A DNA stretch of 64,000 nucleotides. Origin: Rhodanobacteraceae bacterium (GTDB lineage Bacteria; Acidobacteriota; Terriglobia; Terriglobales; Acidobacteriaceae). The stretch is from contig JANXWZ010000238.1 of assembly GCA_025350865.1 (NCBI GenBank), forward strand, positions 80,453-144,452, given 5' to 3'. The notes under the pieces were generated by a model that saw nothing but the letters and a program-made list of their open reading frames with translations, had not been told where the DNA came from and made no database searches. The position numbers and the translations under genes were made by a program. Below are positions 1-7,940 of this stretch, in pieces (position 1 is the first letter of the stretch; each line of letters begins with the position of its first letter).

Positions 1-279
1 CTTACGGTAATGATGTACGTCTGTGGTCTGTTTTATCTGTGTACGACTGCTTTGGCGGTGGGGTACGGGCCGAAGCAGTATCTGCTGAACCAGATTCTGT
101 ACGGAGCGGTGGCGATTGCTTTTATGATCGAGATGGTGCTATTGCGGGTTCCAGCGGTGCGTGGCTGGGCTACACGCAGCGTACCGCAGCGGCTAAAGCC
201 GGATTCTATAGCGGCAGGTTATGGCACGGCTGAAGCCGTGACCTTACGCACGACAGGAAGTCATTCGAGGAACTCATGA
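1..279 (+). CDS. C-terminal end of a membrane protein (partial)
   Basis: The frame is open to the first base of the window, so the true start lies upstream and the ORF-track ATG at 10 is probably internal. The visible part has two hydrophobic stretches, one near the start (YVCGLFYLCTTALAVGYG) and one at LYGAVAIAFMIEMVLL. The family cannot be told from this fragment. The last ~30 residues are unusual: they are encoded by a 64-bp palindromic repeat (180-243) that recurs at 28008-28071. The stop TGA overlaps the next ATG in an ATGA, so this gene is probably in the same operon as the radical SAM gene and translationally coupled to it. Confidence 0.55.
   Translation, partial: LTVMMYVCGLFYLCTTALAVGYGPKQYLLNQILYGAVAIAFMIEMVLLRVPAVRGWATRSVPQRLKPDSIAAGYGTAEAVTLRTTGSHSRNS
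180..243 (+). repeat. 64-bp bipartite palindromic (REP-like) repeat, copy 1
   Basis: Two imperfect palindromes lie in tandem: GCGGCTAAAGCCGG and GGCACGGCTGAAGCCGTG. The same 64-bp arrangement occurs in reverse orientation at 28008-28071, with near-identical outer parts and a divergent middle. This copy lies inside the 3' end of an open reading frame. Confidence 0.8.
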
Positions 280-1412
280 GCACACTATTACCGATTTTGC
301 CGCCAGATGGACTACTGGAACAGCAGGATGGATTTAGCCCTGCCGCACAGGCTGCCGAAGAAGACAAGAACCGCATGCGGCGGTACTTCCAGAAGACCGA
401 GGATGCGCTTGGCCCAGTGGCTCATCATGAACCGGTTTGCCTGTATCTGGAGACGACGAACCGCTGCAACCTGCTGTGCACGACGTGCCCTCGGACCTAT
501 GAGCAACTGGAGCCTGAGGCGGATATGCCCTGGGATCTGTTCACCTCGCTGATCGATCAGTATCCAAATATTGCGCGTGTGGTTCTGCACGGGATCGGCG
601 AGCCGATGCTGGTGAAGGATATTGCCCAGCGGGTGAAGTATTTGAAGGATCGCGGTGTGTACGTACTGTTCAACACCAACGGCACTTTGCTCAACGAGGT
701 GAATGGCAAGGCACTTATCGACGCTGGTCTGGATGAGTTGCGGGTGTCGCTCGATGCGGCCGAGAGCGATGTCTACCAGATGGTGCGGGGCAAGGATTTC
801 TTCGACAAGATCGTCGAAAATGTGGGGCGTTTTACGGCGATGCAGCGCGAGCTGAATGCTCCGAAGCCGCGTGTAAGTTTGTGGCTGACCGGGTTGCGCG
901 AGACGGTCGATCAACTGCCGAACTTTGTGCGGCTTGCCCATCGTGTCGGAGTGTTTGAGGTGTACCTGCAGCGGCTGGTGTTCTTCGACGATCCGATGAG
1001 CGACAAGTCGCTGGCGCGGGCTGAGTCGGCGCTGTTTGAGCACACGACGGCGCGGGAAGAGGCGCTGATTCAGGAAGCCGAAGATGTCGCGAAGGAGTTG
1101 GGCGTGATGTTCTCGGCCTCGGGTGCGGTCGATCCGGGCGAGTCGATCAAACAGCAGAAGGACGATGCGCCGTGGTCGCTGTGCCGCAGGCCGTGGTCGC
1201 TGATGTACATCACCGCAAATGGGCGGGTACTGCCTTGCTGCATCGCACCGTTCTCGATGAAGGGGTACGGGGCGTTCACGCTGGGCAATGCTACGCAGGC
1301 TTCTCTGAAAGAGATTTGGAATGGCGGGGAGTATCAGCGGTTTCGCGAGGGCTTGCTGACGAGCGCTCCGCCTCCGGCCTGTGCAAATTGCGGGTTGCGG
1401 TGGAGTCTGTAG
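276..1412 (+). CDS. Radical SAM protein with SPASM-type C-terminal cluster domain
   Basis: A 378-residue radical SAM enzyme. The CX3CX2C motif CNLLCTTC (Cys64, Cys68, Cys71) would bind the SAM-cleaving 4Fe-4S cluster, and a TIM-barrel region follows. The C-terminal part holds further cysteines (CRRPWS, LPCC, CANCGLRWSL) typical of SPASM or twitch auxiliary-cluster domains. The substrate cannot be read from the sequence. The family includes peptide-modifying maturases and sugar or lipid enzymes. The neighbouring glycosyltransferase and membrane protein suggest envelope or glycan chemistry (inference). The start ATG has a GAGG ribosome site six bases upstream and overlaps the preceding stop. 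Confidence 0.88.
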   Translation: MSTLLPILPPDGLLEQQDGFSPAAQAAEEDKNRMRRYFQKTEDALGPVAHHEPVCLYLETTNRCNLLCTTCPRTYEQLEPEADMPWDLFTSLIDQYPNIARVVLHGIGEPMLVKDIAQRVKYLKDRGVYVLFNTNGTLLNEVNGKALIDAGLDELRVSLDAAESDVYQMVRGKDFFDKIVENVGRFTAMQRELNAPKPRVSLWLTGLRETVDQLPNFVRLAHRVGVFEVYLQRLVFFDDPMSDKSLARAESALFEHTTAREEALIQEAEDVAKELGVMFSASGAVDPGESIKQQKDDAPWSLCRRPWSLMYITANGRVLPCCIAPFSMKGYGAFTLGNATQASLKEIWNGGEYQRFREGLLTSAPPPACANCGLRWSL

Positions 1413-1439
1413 GCTGGTTGGAAGAAAGCATGATTTACC

Positions 1440-1472
1440 AGCTGACGGCTTTTGCGCTTAGAGCTGTCAGCT
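1440..1472 (+). promoter_or_regulatory. Stem-loop just upstream of the glycosyltransferase ribosome site
   Basis: AGCTGACGGCT (1440-1450) pairs with AGCTGTCAGCT (1462-1472): 11 pairs including one G-T, around an 11-base loop. It ends directly before the purine-rich AAAGGCGGG that precedes the probable TTG start at 1485. There is no T-run, so it is not a classical terminator. It may tune translation or protect the mRNA between two operon genes. Confidence 0.5.
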
Positions 1473-1484
1473 AAAGGCGGGATC

Positions 1485-2177
1485 TTGGTTTCCATTATTA
1501 TTCCCGCGTTGAATGAGGCGGAGTCGATCAGGCATGTCGTTGCTAAGATGCCGTGGGATCAGATCGCTGAGTGCATTGTGGTGGACAATGGCTCGACCGA
1601 TTGCACAGCGGAGATAGCGCGGGCGGCGGGGGCTCGTGTGATCACCTCGCAGCGAGGGTACGGGGCGGCCTGCCTCGCTGGGTCACAGGCGGCTTTAGAG
1701 AGCAGCGACATTCTGGTTTACATGGATGGCGATGGGTCGGATGTGATCGCTGACCTGTCGCGACTTGTGGGACCGATTGCGGCGGGCGAGGCCGACTTTG
1801 TGGTCGGGTCGCGGATCAATGGGAATCGCGAGGCGGGATCGATGCTGCCGAGTCAGGTGTTTGCAGGGCGCCTGGTGGGGACGCTGCTGCGGGTGTTTCA
1901 GGGTGTCCACTACACCGATATGGGGCCGTTTCGTGCGATTCGGCGGTCGTCGCTGCAGGCTATGGGGATGAGCGAGCTGACCTACGGTTGGAACCTCGAG
2001 ATGCAGATCAAGGCGGCGCAGCAGGGGTTAAGGATTCGCGAGATTACCGTGGATTATCGTCGGCGGATCGGTGGGGTGAGTAAGGTGTCGGGGGATTGGA
2101 AGGCAAGCGTGAAGGCGGGGGCGCGGATTCTCGAAGTGTTGTGGCGGGTGGGGATGCGGCAGAGGGGTGGGGTCTAG
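1485..2177 (+). CDS. Family 2 glycosyltransferase (dolichyl-phosphate-mannose-synthase-like)
   Basis: About 230 residues with the GT-A fold signature: start strand VSIIIPALNEAESI, VVDNGSTD, then YMDGDGSD as the metal-binding DxD region. The DMGPFRAIRR stretch and the absence of long membrane helices resemble soluble DPM1-type or undecaprenyl-phosphate sugar transferases. It would move a sugar from a nucleotide donor to a lipid phosphate or glycan acceptor on the cytoplasmic face. I moved the start from the track's TTG at 1452, which lies inside a hairpin loop, to the TTG at 1485. That TTG follows AAAGGCGGG and matches the usual GT2 N-terminus. It is probably co-transcribed with the radical SAM gene. 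Confidence 0.85.
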   Translation: MVSIIIPALNEAESIRHVVAKMPWDQIAECIVVDNGSTDCTAEIARAAGARVITSQRGYGAACLAGSQAALESSDILVYMDGDGSDVIADLSRLVGPIAAGEADFVVGSRINGNREAGSMLPSQVFAGRLVGTLLRVFQGVHYTDMGPFRAIRRSSLQAMGMSELTYGWNLEMQIKAAQQGLRIREITVDYRRRIGGVSKVSGDWKASVKAGARILEVLWRVGMRQRGGV

Positions 2178-2187
2178 GGGGCGTCGA

Positions 2188-2227
2188 TCCCACTCACCGC
2201 GATGGGGCTGCGATGAATGGGGCACCC
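2188..2227 (+). repeat. Palindromic repeat of the ATGGGGCACCC family, copy 1
   Basis: An imperfect palindrome (CCCACTCACCGCGATG followed by GCTGCGATGAATGGG) ending in ATGGGGCACCC. Related copies lie at 11273-11309, 29892-29937, 41183-41223 and 41493-41526. This copy fills the gap between the glycosyltransferase and the amidase. Confidence 0.75.
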
Positions 2228-2309
2228 AAGATTGGTGGGGTCAACAACACGAATACGGAGATTCTGGCTTCGCCAGAACGACGTTGACGTACGTGGGTAG
2301 AATCGGTGC

Positions 2310-4121
2310 ATGTCGAACATCAAGAGTCGCCGGGAGTTTGTTGCGGGGGTAGGGATGGCATTGGGTGCCGCTGGGTTGGCGGGATGCAAGGACACGAAGC
2401 AGGCTACGCCCGGTGCGCCGCCGGCGTTTGGGACGGCTCCTGCGGTGGGGCCGGAGGTTTCGGTGGGCACGTTTGCCGAGGCTGAGAAGCTGCTGCGGGC
2501 TCCGCTGACGGACAAAGACCGCGCGGAGGCGGCAGGGAACTGGCGCCAGGCGATGGCCGGTCTGACGGAGCGGCGAACCGGCCCGAAGAAGGTTGCGATT
2601 GAGGCGACGGTTGCGCCGTATTCGACTTGGAATCCGGTGCTGCCGGGTCAGTCTCACGGGCCGGAGCGGGATGTATTTGTCCGGACGAGCGGTGCGGTGC
2701 CCCCGCTCCCAACATCCGATGCGGAGATTGCGTTTGCGCCCGTGACGGTGTTGTCGCGATGGATCGAGACGCGGAAGATTACATCGGAGCGGCTGACGAA
2801 GATCTATCTGGACCGCATTGAGAAGTACAACCCGACGCTGCGGTGCGTGATTACACCTACGCCCGAAATCGCGATGCAGCAAGCCAAGGCGGCCGATGCG
2901 GAGATTGCAGCAGGGAAATATCGCGGACCTTTGCATGGGATTCCCTGGGGCGGCAAAGATCTGGTGGATACGGCGGGAATCCGCACGACCTACGGAGCCG
3001 AGTTCCACGAGAATCGTGTGCCGACCGAGGATGCCGCCGTGGTGGCGCGTCTTCACGCAGCCGGAGCCGTGTTGGTGGGTAAGCTCTCGATGGGGGCGCT
3101 GGCATTGAACGACGTATGGTTCGGCGGGCAGACGATGAACCCGTGGCTGCTGGAGGAGGGTTCCAGCGGATCGTCTGCGGGGCCTGGATCGGCCACTGCG
3201 GCGGGGCTGGTGGGTTTCTCGATCGGCTCGGAGACGGGTGGGTCGATTGTGAGCCCGAGCATGCGTTGCGGGGTGACTGGCTTGCGGCCGACGTTTGGGC
3301 GAGTTCCGCGGTCGGGCGCGATGACGCTGTGCTGGTCGCTGGATAAGCTGGGGCCGATGACGCGGACGGTCGAAGACGCGATGCTGGTGCTGCATGCGAT
3401 TCAGGGGCCGGATGCAGGCGACCTGGCGACGCTGCAGAACGGAATGGCAGGGAAGCTGGAGTTCGACGCCGCCATACCTGTGAAGGGCCTGAAGGCCGGT
3501 TATTTTGCGGGGTGGATGAAGGAGGCTCCGGCGACGGACGTCGATCGGCAGACGCTGGCGGATATGGAGAAGCTTGGAATCGAACTCGTGCCAGTGGAAC
3601 TGCCGGACTGGCCTTACAGTTCGTTGAATACGATCCTGTTTGCGGAAGCTGCGGCGGCGTTCGAAGACGAGACCCTGGATGGCCGCGTGGCACAACTGAA
3701 GGCGCAAGCGCCGGATGCATGGCCAAATACTTTCCGCCAGTCGCGCTTCTTGTCGGCGGTGGATTTCGTCCAGGCAGACCGGCTGCGACGCAAGGTTGCG
3801 TTGGAGATGGCTCGGGTGATGAGCCATGTCGATCTCTTGATGGTCCCGAGCCTGCGCGATGAGATGCTGACCATCTCGAACCACACCGGGCATCCGTCCC
3901 TGACGTTGAAGACCGGCTACGTTGAAGTGTCCGAGACGCGGAGCGACTGGGCTCCGGGATCGGAGTACTCGTCGAAGAAACTCGCATCCTCTCATCGCGT
4001 CCCGCATGGGGTCACGTTGCTCGGACGGTTGTTCGACGAGGGGACGATTGCGCGGGTGGGACTGGCATTGGAGCGGCATTACGATATTGCGGCGCAACAT
4101 CCTGCTGGGTTCGGGGTATGA
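2310..4121 (+). CDS. Secreted lipoprotein amidase (amidase signature family)
   Basis: A 603-residue member of the GatA/amidase signature family. The Ser-cisSer-Lys triad regions are visible: Lys in GIPWGGKDLVDTAG and the serines in GSSGSSAGPGSA and SIGSETGGSIVSPS. These enzymes hydrolyse amide bonds, but the substrate is unknown. The N-terminus carries a twin-arginine stretch (SRREF, Arg7-Arg8), a short hydrophobic region and a lipobox LAGC (Cys26). It therefore looks like a Tat-exported lipoprotein, not the cytoplasmic tRNA amidotransferase. The ~100 residues between the lipobox and the amidase core are an extra N-terminal segment. There is no gatB or gatC nearby. The ribosome site is weak. 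Confidence 0.9.
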   Translation: MSNIKSRREFVAGVGMALGAAGLAGCKDTKQATPGAPPAFGTAPAVGPEVSVGTFAEAEKLLRAPLTDKDRAEAAGNWRQAMAGLTERRTGPKKVAIEATVAPYSTWNPVLPGQSHGPERDVFVRTSGAVPPLPTSDAEIAFAPVTVLSRWIETRKITSERLTKIYLDRIEKYNPTLRCVITPTPEIAMQQAKAADAEIAAGKYRGPLHGIPWGGKDLVDTAGIRTTYGAEFHENRVPTEDAAVVARLHAAGAVLVGKLSMGALALNDVWFGGQTMNPWLLEEGSSGSSAGPGSATAAGLVGFSIGSETGGSIVSPSMRCGVTGLRPTFGRVPRSGAMTLCWSLDKLGPMTRTVEDAMLVLHAIQGPDAGDLATLQNGMAGKLEFDAAIPVKGLKAGYFAGWMKEAPATDVDRQTLADMEKLGIELVPVELPDWPYSSLNTILFAEAAAAFEDETLDGRVAQLKAQAPDAWPNTFRQSRFLSAVDFVQADRLRRKVALEMARVMSHVDLLMVPSLRDEMLTISNHTGHPSLTLKTGYVEVSETRSDWAPGSEYSSKKLASSHRVPHGVTLLGRLFDEGTIARVGLALERHYDIAAQHPAGFGV

Positions 4122-4166
4122 CCGGATACAGGCCCTGATCCGACTGGAACGAACGGAGAGAAAGCG

Positions 4167-4520
4167 ATGAAGGGATTTGTCTGTGTGATTGCGATGTTGT
4201 TGGGGTTGGCTGCGCCGATAACTGCTTATGCGCAGGACGGGCCGCAGGCCGATTCATCCAGGCCGCTGACGCGGACTCCCGACCAGATACTGAAGATGTG
4301 TGACATGAAGTTGTCGCTGACCGACGGACAAAAGGACTTGCTGACGCCCTTGATTGCGGATCGTCAGGTGAAGCTGCAGGAACTGCGTCAGGATACGTCC
4401 ATGAGGCCGCGCGAGAAGCTTAGGAAGTTGGAGGCGACGACCGAGAGTAGCGACAAGAAGATGAACGCGGTGCTGACGCCCGACCAACAGAGAAGTATGG
4501 GGAGATCGAGCAGGAGATGA
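4167..4520 (+). CDS. Spy/CpxP-like periplasmic LTxxQ protein with frameshifted C-terminus
   Basis: A signal peptide (MKGFVCVIAMLLGLAAPITAYA) is followed by a helical protein with two LTxxQ-type motifs, LTDGQ and LTPDQQ, as in Spy/CpxP periplasmic proteins. The frame stops soon after the second motif with an implausible RSMGRSSRR end. Shifting the reading by -1 at about 4490 gives LTPDQQEKYGEIEQEMKDQL, which is the normal helical continuation. That frame then runs through a Gln/Arg-rich stretch and on to a TGA at 4669. A one-base indel (natural or a sequencing error) has therefore probably cut the protein short. The start has GGAG eight bases upstream. It sits 45 bp behind the amidase gene. 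Confidence 0.7.
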   Translation: MKGFVCVIAMLLGLAAPITAYAQDGPQADSSRPLTRTPDQILKMCDMKLSLTDGQKDLLTPLIADRQVKLQELRQDTSMRPREKLRKLEATTESSDKKMNAVLTPDQQRSMGRSSRR

Positions 4521-4669
4521 AGGATCAGCTGAGGCAGCGGAGGCAGGCGGAGGCAGGCGGAGGGCAATTGAACCATTCCTTAATACAACCTTTTTCAGGG
4601 CGTAAATATGGTGGTCCGCAGGTCTTTGGGCGGGCACCTACAGCGTCCGGTGAACCGTCTCACAAATGA
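4521..4669 (+). other. Displaced C-terminal reading frame of the Spy-like gene
   Basis: After the premature stop the -1 frame stays open to TGA at 4667-4669. It starts with plausible coiled-coil sequence (EIEQEMKDQLRQRRQAEAGG). The last ~30 codons look less protein-like, so the original stop may have lain earlier. Confidence 0.5.
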
Positions 4670-4678
4670 AGTTTGAAT

Positions 4679-4744
4679 CCCAGACGGGTCATAAGTCTTC
4701 AGAGAAAGGGATACTAACGTGTTAGACGATTAGACCCGTGTGGG
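4679..4744 (+). ncRNA. Candidate structured RNA element
   Basis: CCCAGACGGGTC (4679-4690) can pair with GACCCGTGTGGG (4733-4744), 11 of 12 positions. Inside the 42-base loop a second small hairpin, CTAAC-GT-GTTAG, can form. It lies 75 bp upstream of a 46-codon ORF. I recognise no known riboswitch motif. It is otherwise unassigned intergenic DNA. Confidence 0.3.
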
Positions 4745-4819
4745 ATATGACTGATCGGTAACGTCGACGAAGCTAGGTGAAGACGAATTCAAAGGCTTAT
4801 CAGGCTTCAGGAGACAAAG

Positions 4820-4960
4820 ATGCGGACGATGATTTCGGGTTTGGCTGGTTGGGCTCAAATGAAAAATAGCAAAAACGAATCGCTCAAGGTTCTGGATACG
4901 GCGATTACGGTAGTGGCGACGTTGCTTGTGGCGGTGACCTGGTCAGTGCTGCATCGGTAG
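4820..4960 (+). CDS. 46-residue single-helix membrane protein (too short for the ORF track)
   Basis: ATG at 4820 follows a good ribosome site (CAGGAGACAAAG). The frame encodes 46 residues and ends with TAG. The first half is polar (MKNSKNESLKV) and the second half forms one hydrophobic helix, DTAITVVATLLVAVTWSVLH. No family is recognised. The ribosome site, the helix and the absence of any competing gene support a real small membrane protein. It is convergent with the phosphatase gene that ends at 4991. Confidence 0.5.
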   Translation: MRTMISGLAGWAQMKNSKNESLKVLDTAITVVATLLVAVTWSVLHR

Positions 4961-4990
4961 GATTTGGTGTGTCTTGGGTGTCGGCTGGGA

Positions 4991-6919
4991 TTAGCGGACA
5001 CTAAGAACCACGAGAGTCTCATCGTCGAAGTGCTCGGCGCCGGATTGGTGGGTGGTGACAGCTTCGAGAATGGCATCTATGGCAGATTGCGCGCCGGTCG
5101 CGGCAGTTGGGTGTTGCTGCAGGAGATTTTTCAGCCGTTCGCTACCAAAATCCTCGCCGCGCGAGTTGACTGCGTCGGTGATGCCGTCGGAAAAGAAGAC
5201 AACCAGGTCACCCGGCGTCAGGCGCATGTGCATCTCGTCGTAGGTGGCGTGAGGGAAGAGACCGAGCGGAAATCCTTCAATTTGAAGGGTTTGCACATCA
5301 AGCGCATCGGTGAGTGAGCCTCTGCGCGTCACGAGGAGCGGCTGCACCGAACCGGCGTTGGCAAGCGAGAGGGTCCGGGCCTCGTCGTCCCACAGTGCGA
5401 GCAACATCGTGACGTATTGGCCGTCGAGTTTGCGTTCCTGTAGCTGATCATTCAGAGCGCTGAGCAGTTTGTGCGGTGCCAGATGCCGCGATGCGAGAGA
5501 GCGCAAGATTCCTGAGACGAGAGCGGCGTAGAGTGCGGCCGGTGCGGCCTTGCCTGATACGTCGCCGAGAACGAAGAGCGTGCGGTGTGAGCCGCCCTCC
5601 TTGGTGTAGTCGATGAAATCGTAAAGATCGCCCCCGATGGAGCGTGCCGGGCTAAAGCTGGCGGCAATGTCCGCATTCGGCGCTGCCGGTGGGGTCGACG
5701 GCAACAGCCGCAACTGGACCTGGCGAGCCATGTCGAGGTCCCGCTCCATGCGCTGCTCCTCCTCGTGGATGCGCTGGTAGAGGCGTGCGTTGGCGATGCT
5801 GATGGCGATTTGCGCTGCGAGTGTGACGAGCGTTCGCAGATGGTCTTCGTTGTAGTAGTTGACGCGGGTGTGTTCCAGATCGATGACGCCGATGACCTTG
5901 CCCTTATAGATCAAGGGGACGGTGAGTTTGGAACGGGTTTCGGGGTGAACATTGACGTAACGCGGGTCTTTCCGGACGTCAGGGGCGAGAATCGGGGCTC
6001 GCTCCTGCGCGGCTGTTCCGATAATGCCCTGGCCCATCTGGATGTTGCGTTCCCGCACCACGCGCTCGCCATAGCGGGTGGAAAAGCGATGCTCGAACTG
6101 CTCGTTCTTGTCGCTCCAGAGCAGGATGGTGAACATGTGGAAGTCGATGACGCGTTTGAGGAGGGTGCCTATGCGCTCCAGAAGGTCATCGGGATCGAGG
6201 ATTGAGGTAATCTCGCGGGAGATTTCGTGCAGCACAGTCAGGGTCTGGGCCTGGCGCGACACACGCGTGTAGAGCCGGGCGTTCTCTACCGCGACGGCAA
6301 CGCGGGAGGCTGTGAGCTCCAGCAGTCGCTGGTGGTCCGGTGTGAAGAAGGCCTCGATCTCCGATTGAAGGTCCAGAACTCCGATGACCTTATTCTTGAC
6401 GATCAGGGGAACCGCCAGCTCTGACCGGACCGCGGAGTTGGCGTTGATGTAGTTCTCAATCTTCGTGACGTCTTCGACCAAAATGGACTTTCGCTGCAAC
6501 GCGGCCTGGCCAGACACGCCGCGCCCCAGCTTGATGCGGATGCGCTCGATGTCGGGGGTGTGGCCGGTCTGGAAGCGCATCCAGAGCTCGTGCGTGCGGT
6601 CGTTGATCAGCAGAATGGCAAAGATTCGGTAGTCGATGACGGCGCGGACCAGATCGGCGACCCGATGGAGCAGCGTGTTGAGCTCTAGGGTGGTGTTGAG
6701 TGCGTCGGCGAGGCGCAGCAGGAAGTCGAGTTGGAGCGGCTCGACGCGGATGTTGGGCGAGTCGGCGTGGGGGTGAAAAAGGGCACGGCTGGCCTTCTCC
6801 GACACGCCGGCGTCTGCTGGGCGATAGTCGCCCTCGAGTGGCAGTTCTTGCGCTTCGGAATGTGTCCGCGAGGTCATTCGATGGGATGATTCTAACCGGA
6901 GTGGACCGGTACCCAGCAA
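4991..6919 (-). CDS. GAF-GAF-PP2C serine phosphatase (RsbU/SpoIIE type)
   Basis: About 640 residues. Two GAF sensor domains (roughly residues 50-210 and 220-385) precede a short helical linker (EEEQRMERDLDMARQVQLRL) and a PP2C-like SpoIIE domain. The phosphatase motifs GGDLYDF, GDVSGKG-like GDVSGKAAPAAL, and FFSDGITDA are visible and carry the metal-binding aspartates. Such proteins dephosphorylate anti-anti-sigma factors or diguanylate-type partners in response to small molecules. No sigma or anti-sigma gene is adjacent. The start is either TTG at 6919 with GAGGG four to five bases upstream, or ATG at 6877. The gene follows deoC by only ~15 bp and is probably co-transcribed with it. Confidence 0.9.
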   Translation of the reverse strand: MLGTGPLRLESSHRMTSRTHSEAQELPLEGDYRPADAGVSEKASRALFHPHADSPNIRVEPLQLDFLLRLADALNTTLELNTLLHRVADLVRAVIDYRIFAILLINDRTHELWMRFQTGHTPDIERIRIKLGRGVSGQAALQRKSILVEDVTKIENYINANSAVRSELAVPLIVKNKVIGVLDLQSEIEAFFTPDHQRLLELTASRVAVAVENARLYTRVSRQAQTLTVLHEISREITSILDPDDLLERIGTLLKRVIDFHMFTILLWSDKNEQFEHRFSTRYGERVVRERNIQMGQGIIGTAAQERAPILAPDVRKDPRYVNVHPETRSKLTVPLIYKGKVIGVIDLEHTRVNYYNEDHLRTLVTLAAQIAISIANARLYQRIHEEEQRMERDLDMARQVQLRLLPSTPPAAPNADIAASFSPARSIGGDLYDFIDYTKEGGSHRTLFVLGDVSGKAAPAALYAALVSGILRSLASRHLAPHKLLSALNDQLQERKLDGQYVTMLLALWDDEARTLSLANAGSVQPLLVTRRGSLTDALDVQTLQIEGFPLGLFPHATYDEMHMRLTPGDLVVFFSDGITDAVNSRGEDFGSERLKNLLQQHPTAATGAQSAIDAILEAVTTHQSGAEHFDDETLVVLSVR

Positions 6920-6934
6920 AATGCCCTCAACTGC

Positions 6935-7705
6935 CTAGTAACCGGTGGAGGCCGGAGGAGCCGACGTGTGGCCGGCGAGTTCGGCGAGAATGCGAACGCT
7001 GGCGCTGGCGCCGATGCGGGTGGCTCCGGCGCGGAGCATCGCTGTCGCGTCGGCCAGGGAGCGAATGCCGCCAGAGGCCTTGACTCCGGCGCGTGTGCCG
7101 GCGACGCCGCGCATCAACGCGATGTCGTCGACAGTGGCCCCGCCTGTGGAAAAGCCGGTGCTGGTCTTGATGAAGTCGGCTCCGGCGGCCAGTGCGATTT
7201 CAGAGGCACGCAGCTTCTCCTCGAAGGTGAGGAGGCAGGTTTCCAGGATCACTTTAACGATCGCACCGGCTCCGTGGGCCAGTTCGACGACGCCACGGAT
7301 ATCTTGCCGGACGAGTTCGAAGTCTTCCTTTGTGCCCGATTTCAGGACGCCGATATTCAGGACCATGTCAACGTCGTGCGCACCGTTTTTTAGGACGCGG
7401 GCGGTTTCGTCACGCTTGGAGGCGGAAAGTGTGGCACCAAGGGGAAAGCCTACGACGACGCCGACCGGGACGCCGGTGCCGGCGAGCGCCTCGGCCGCGA
7501 CCGAGACCCAGTAGGGATTGACCATCGCGCAGGCGAAGCGGTTTTGGGCGGCCTCTTGGCAAAGCTGGATGACCTGGGAGCGGGTGGCTTCGGGCTTGAG
7601 CAGTGTGTGGTCGAGCACGGCAGCCAGCGCGGTGGGGGACGAGAGGGCCTGGGTGGCAAAGGCCGGGGCTTCATAGGGGAGGATGGTGCCGACGGTAGGG
7701 TTCAT
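6935..7705 (-). CDS. deoC: Deoxyribose-phosphate aldolase
   Basis: A 256-residue class I aldolase that cleaves 2-deoxyribose-5-phosphate to glyceraldehyde-3-phosphate and acetaldehyde in deoxynucleoside catabolism. The Schiff-base lysine is in DFIKTSTGF and the second active-site lysine in GVKASGGIRS. The N-terminal LDHTLLKPEA is the usual DeoC signature. I chose ATG at 7705, which has AGGAG directly upstream, over the track start at 7723. No other deo gene is adjacent; the downstream partner is the GAF/PP2C phosphatase. Confidence 0.95.
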   Translation of the reverse strand: MNPTVGTILPYEAPAFATQALSSPTALAAVLDHTLLKPEATRSQVIQLCQEAAQNRFACAMVNPYWVSVAAEALAGTGVPVGVVVGFPLGATLSASKRDETARVLKNGAHDVDMVLNIGVLKSGTKEDFELVRQDIRGVVELAHGAGAIVKVILETCLLTFEEKLRASEIALAAGADFIKTSTGFSTGGATVDDIALMRGVAGTRAGVKASGGIRSLADATAMLRAGATRIGASASVRILAELAGHTSAPPASTGY

Positions 7706-7940
7706 ACTTCTCCTGCTGGGCATTGCTGCACCCGGTCGTTTCTATCATACGAGGGGGATGAAAGGTGTCCAACGTGCGCATGGTCAACATAAGGCATCTG
7801 GAAAGGAACCGATGACGATGCAATGACAAATTGCTGACAACTGTTTGCAATACAAAGTTTAGTCTCCAGATTGTCGGCAGAAAAGTGGACCGGCGGAACC
7901 TCCCGACCCCTGGCGTCGCGAGGAACAAAGTGAGGCGAGA

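Noticed and set aside
2241-4100. 619-residue minus-strand ORF
   Set aside because: Exact antisense of the amidase gene, Arg/His-rich with no domain; a GC-driven shadow.
4485-4500. Programmed -1 frameshift in the Spy-like gene
   Set aside because: No X-XXY-YYZ slippery heptamer or stimulatory pseudoknot is visible.
4670-4690. tRNA-like T-arm (GTTTGAATCCCAG)
   Set aside because: No acceptor stem, anticodon arm or D-arm can be formed around it.
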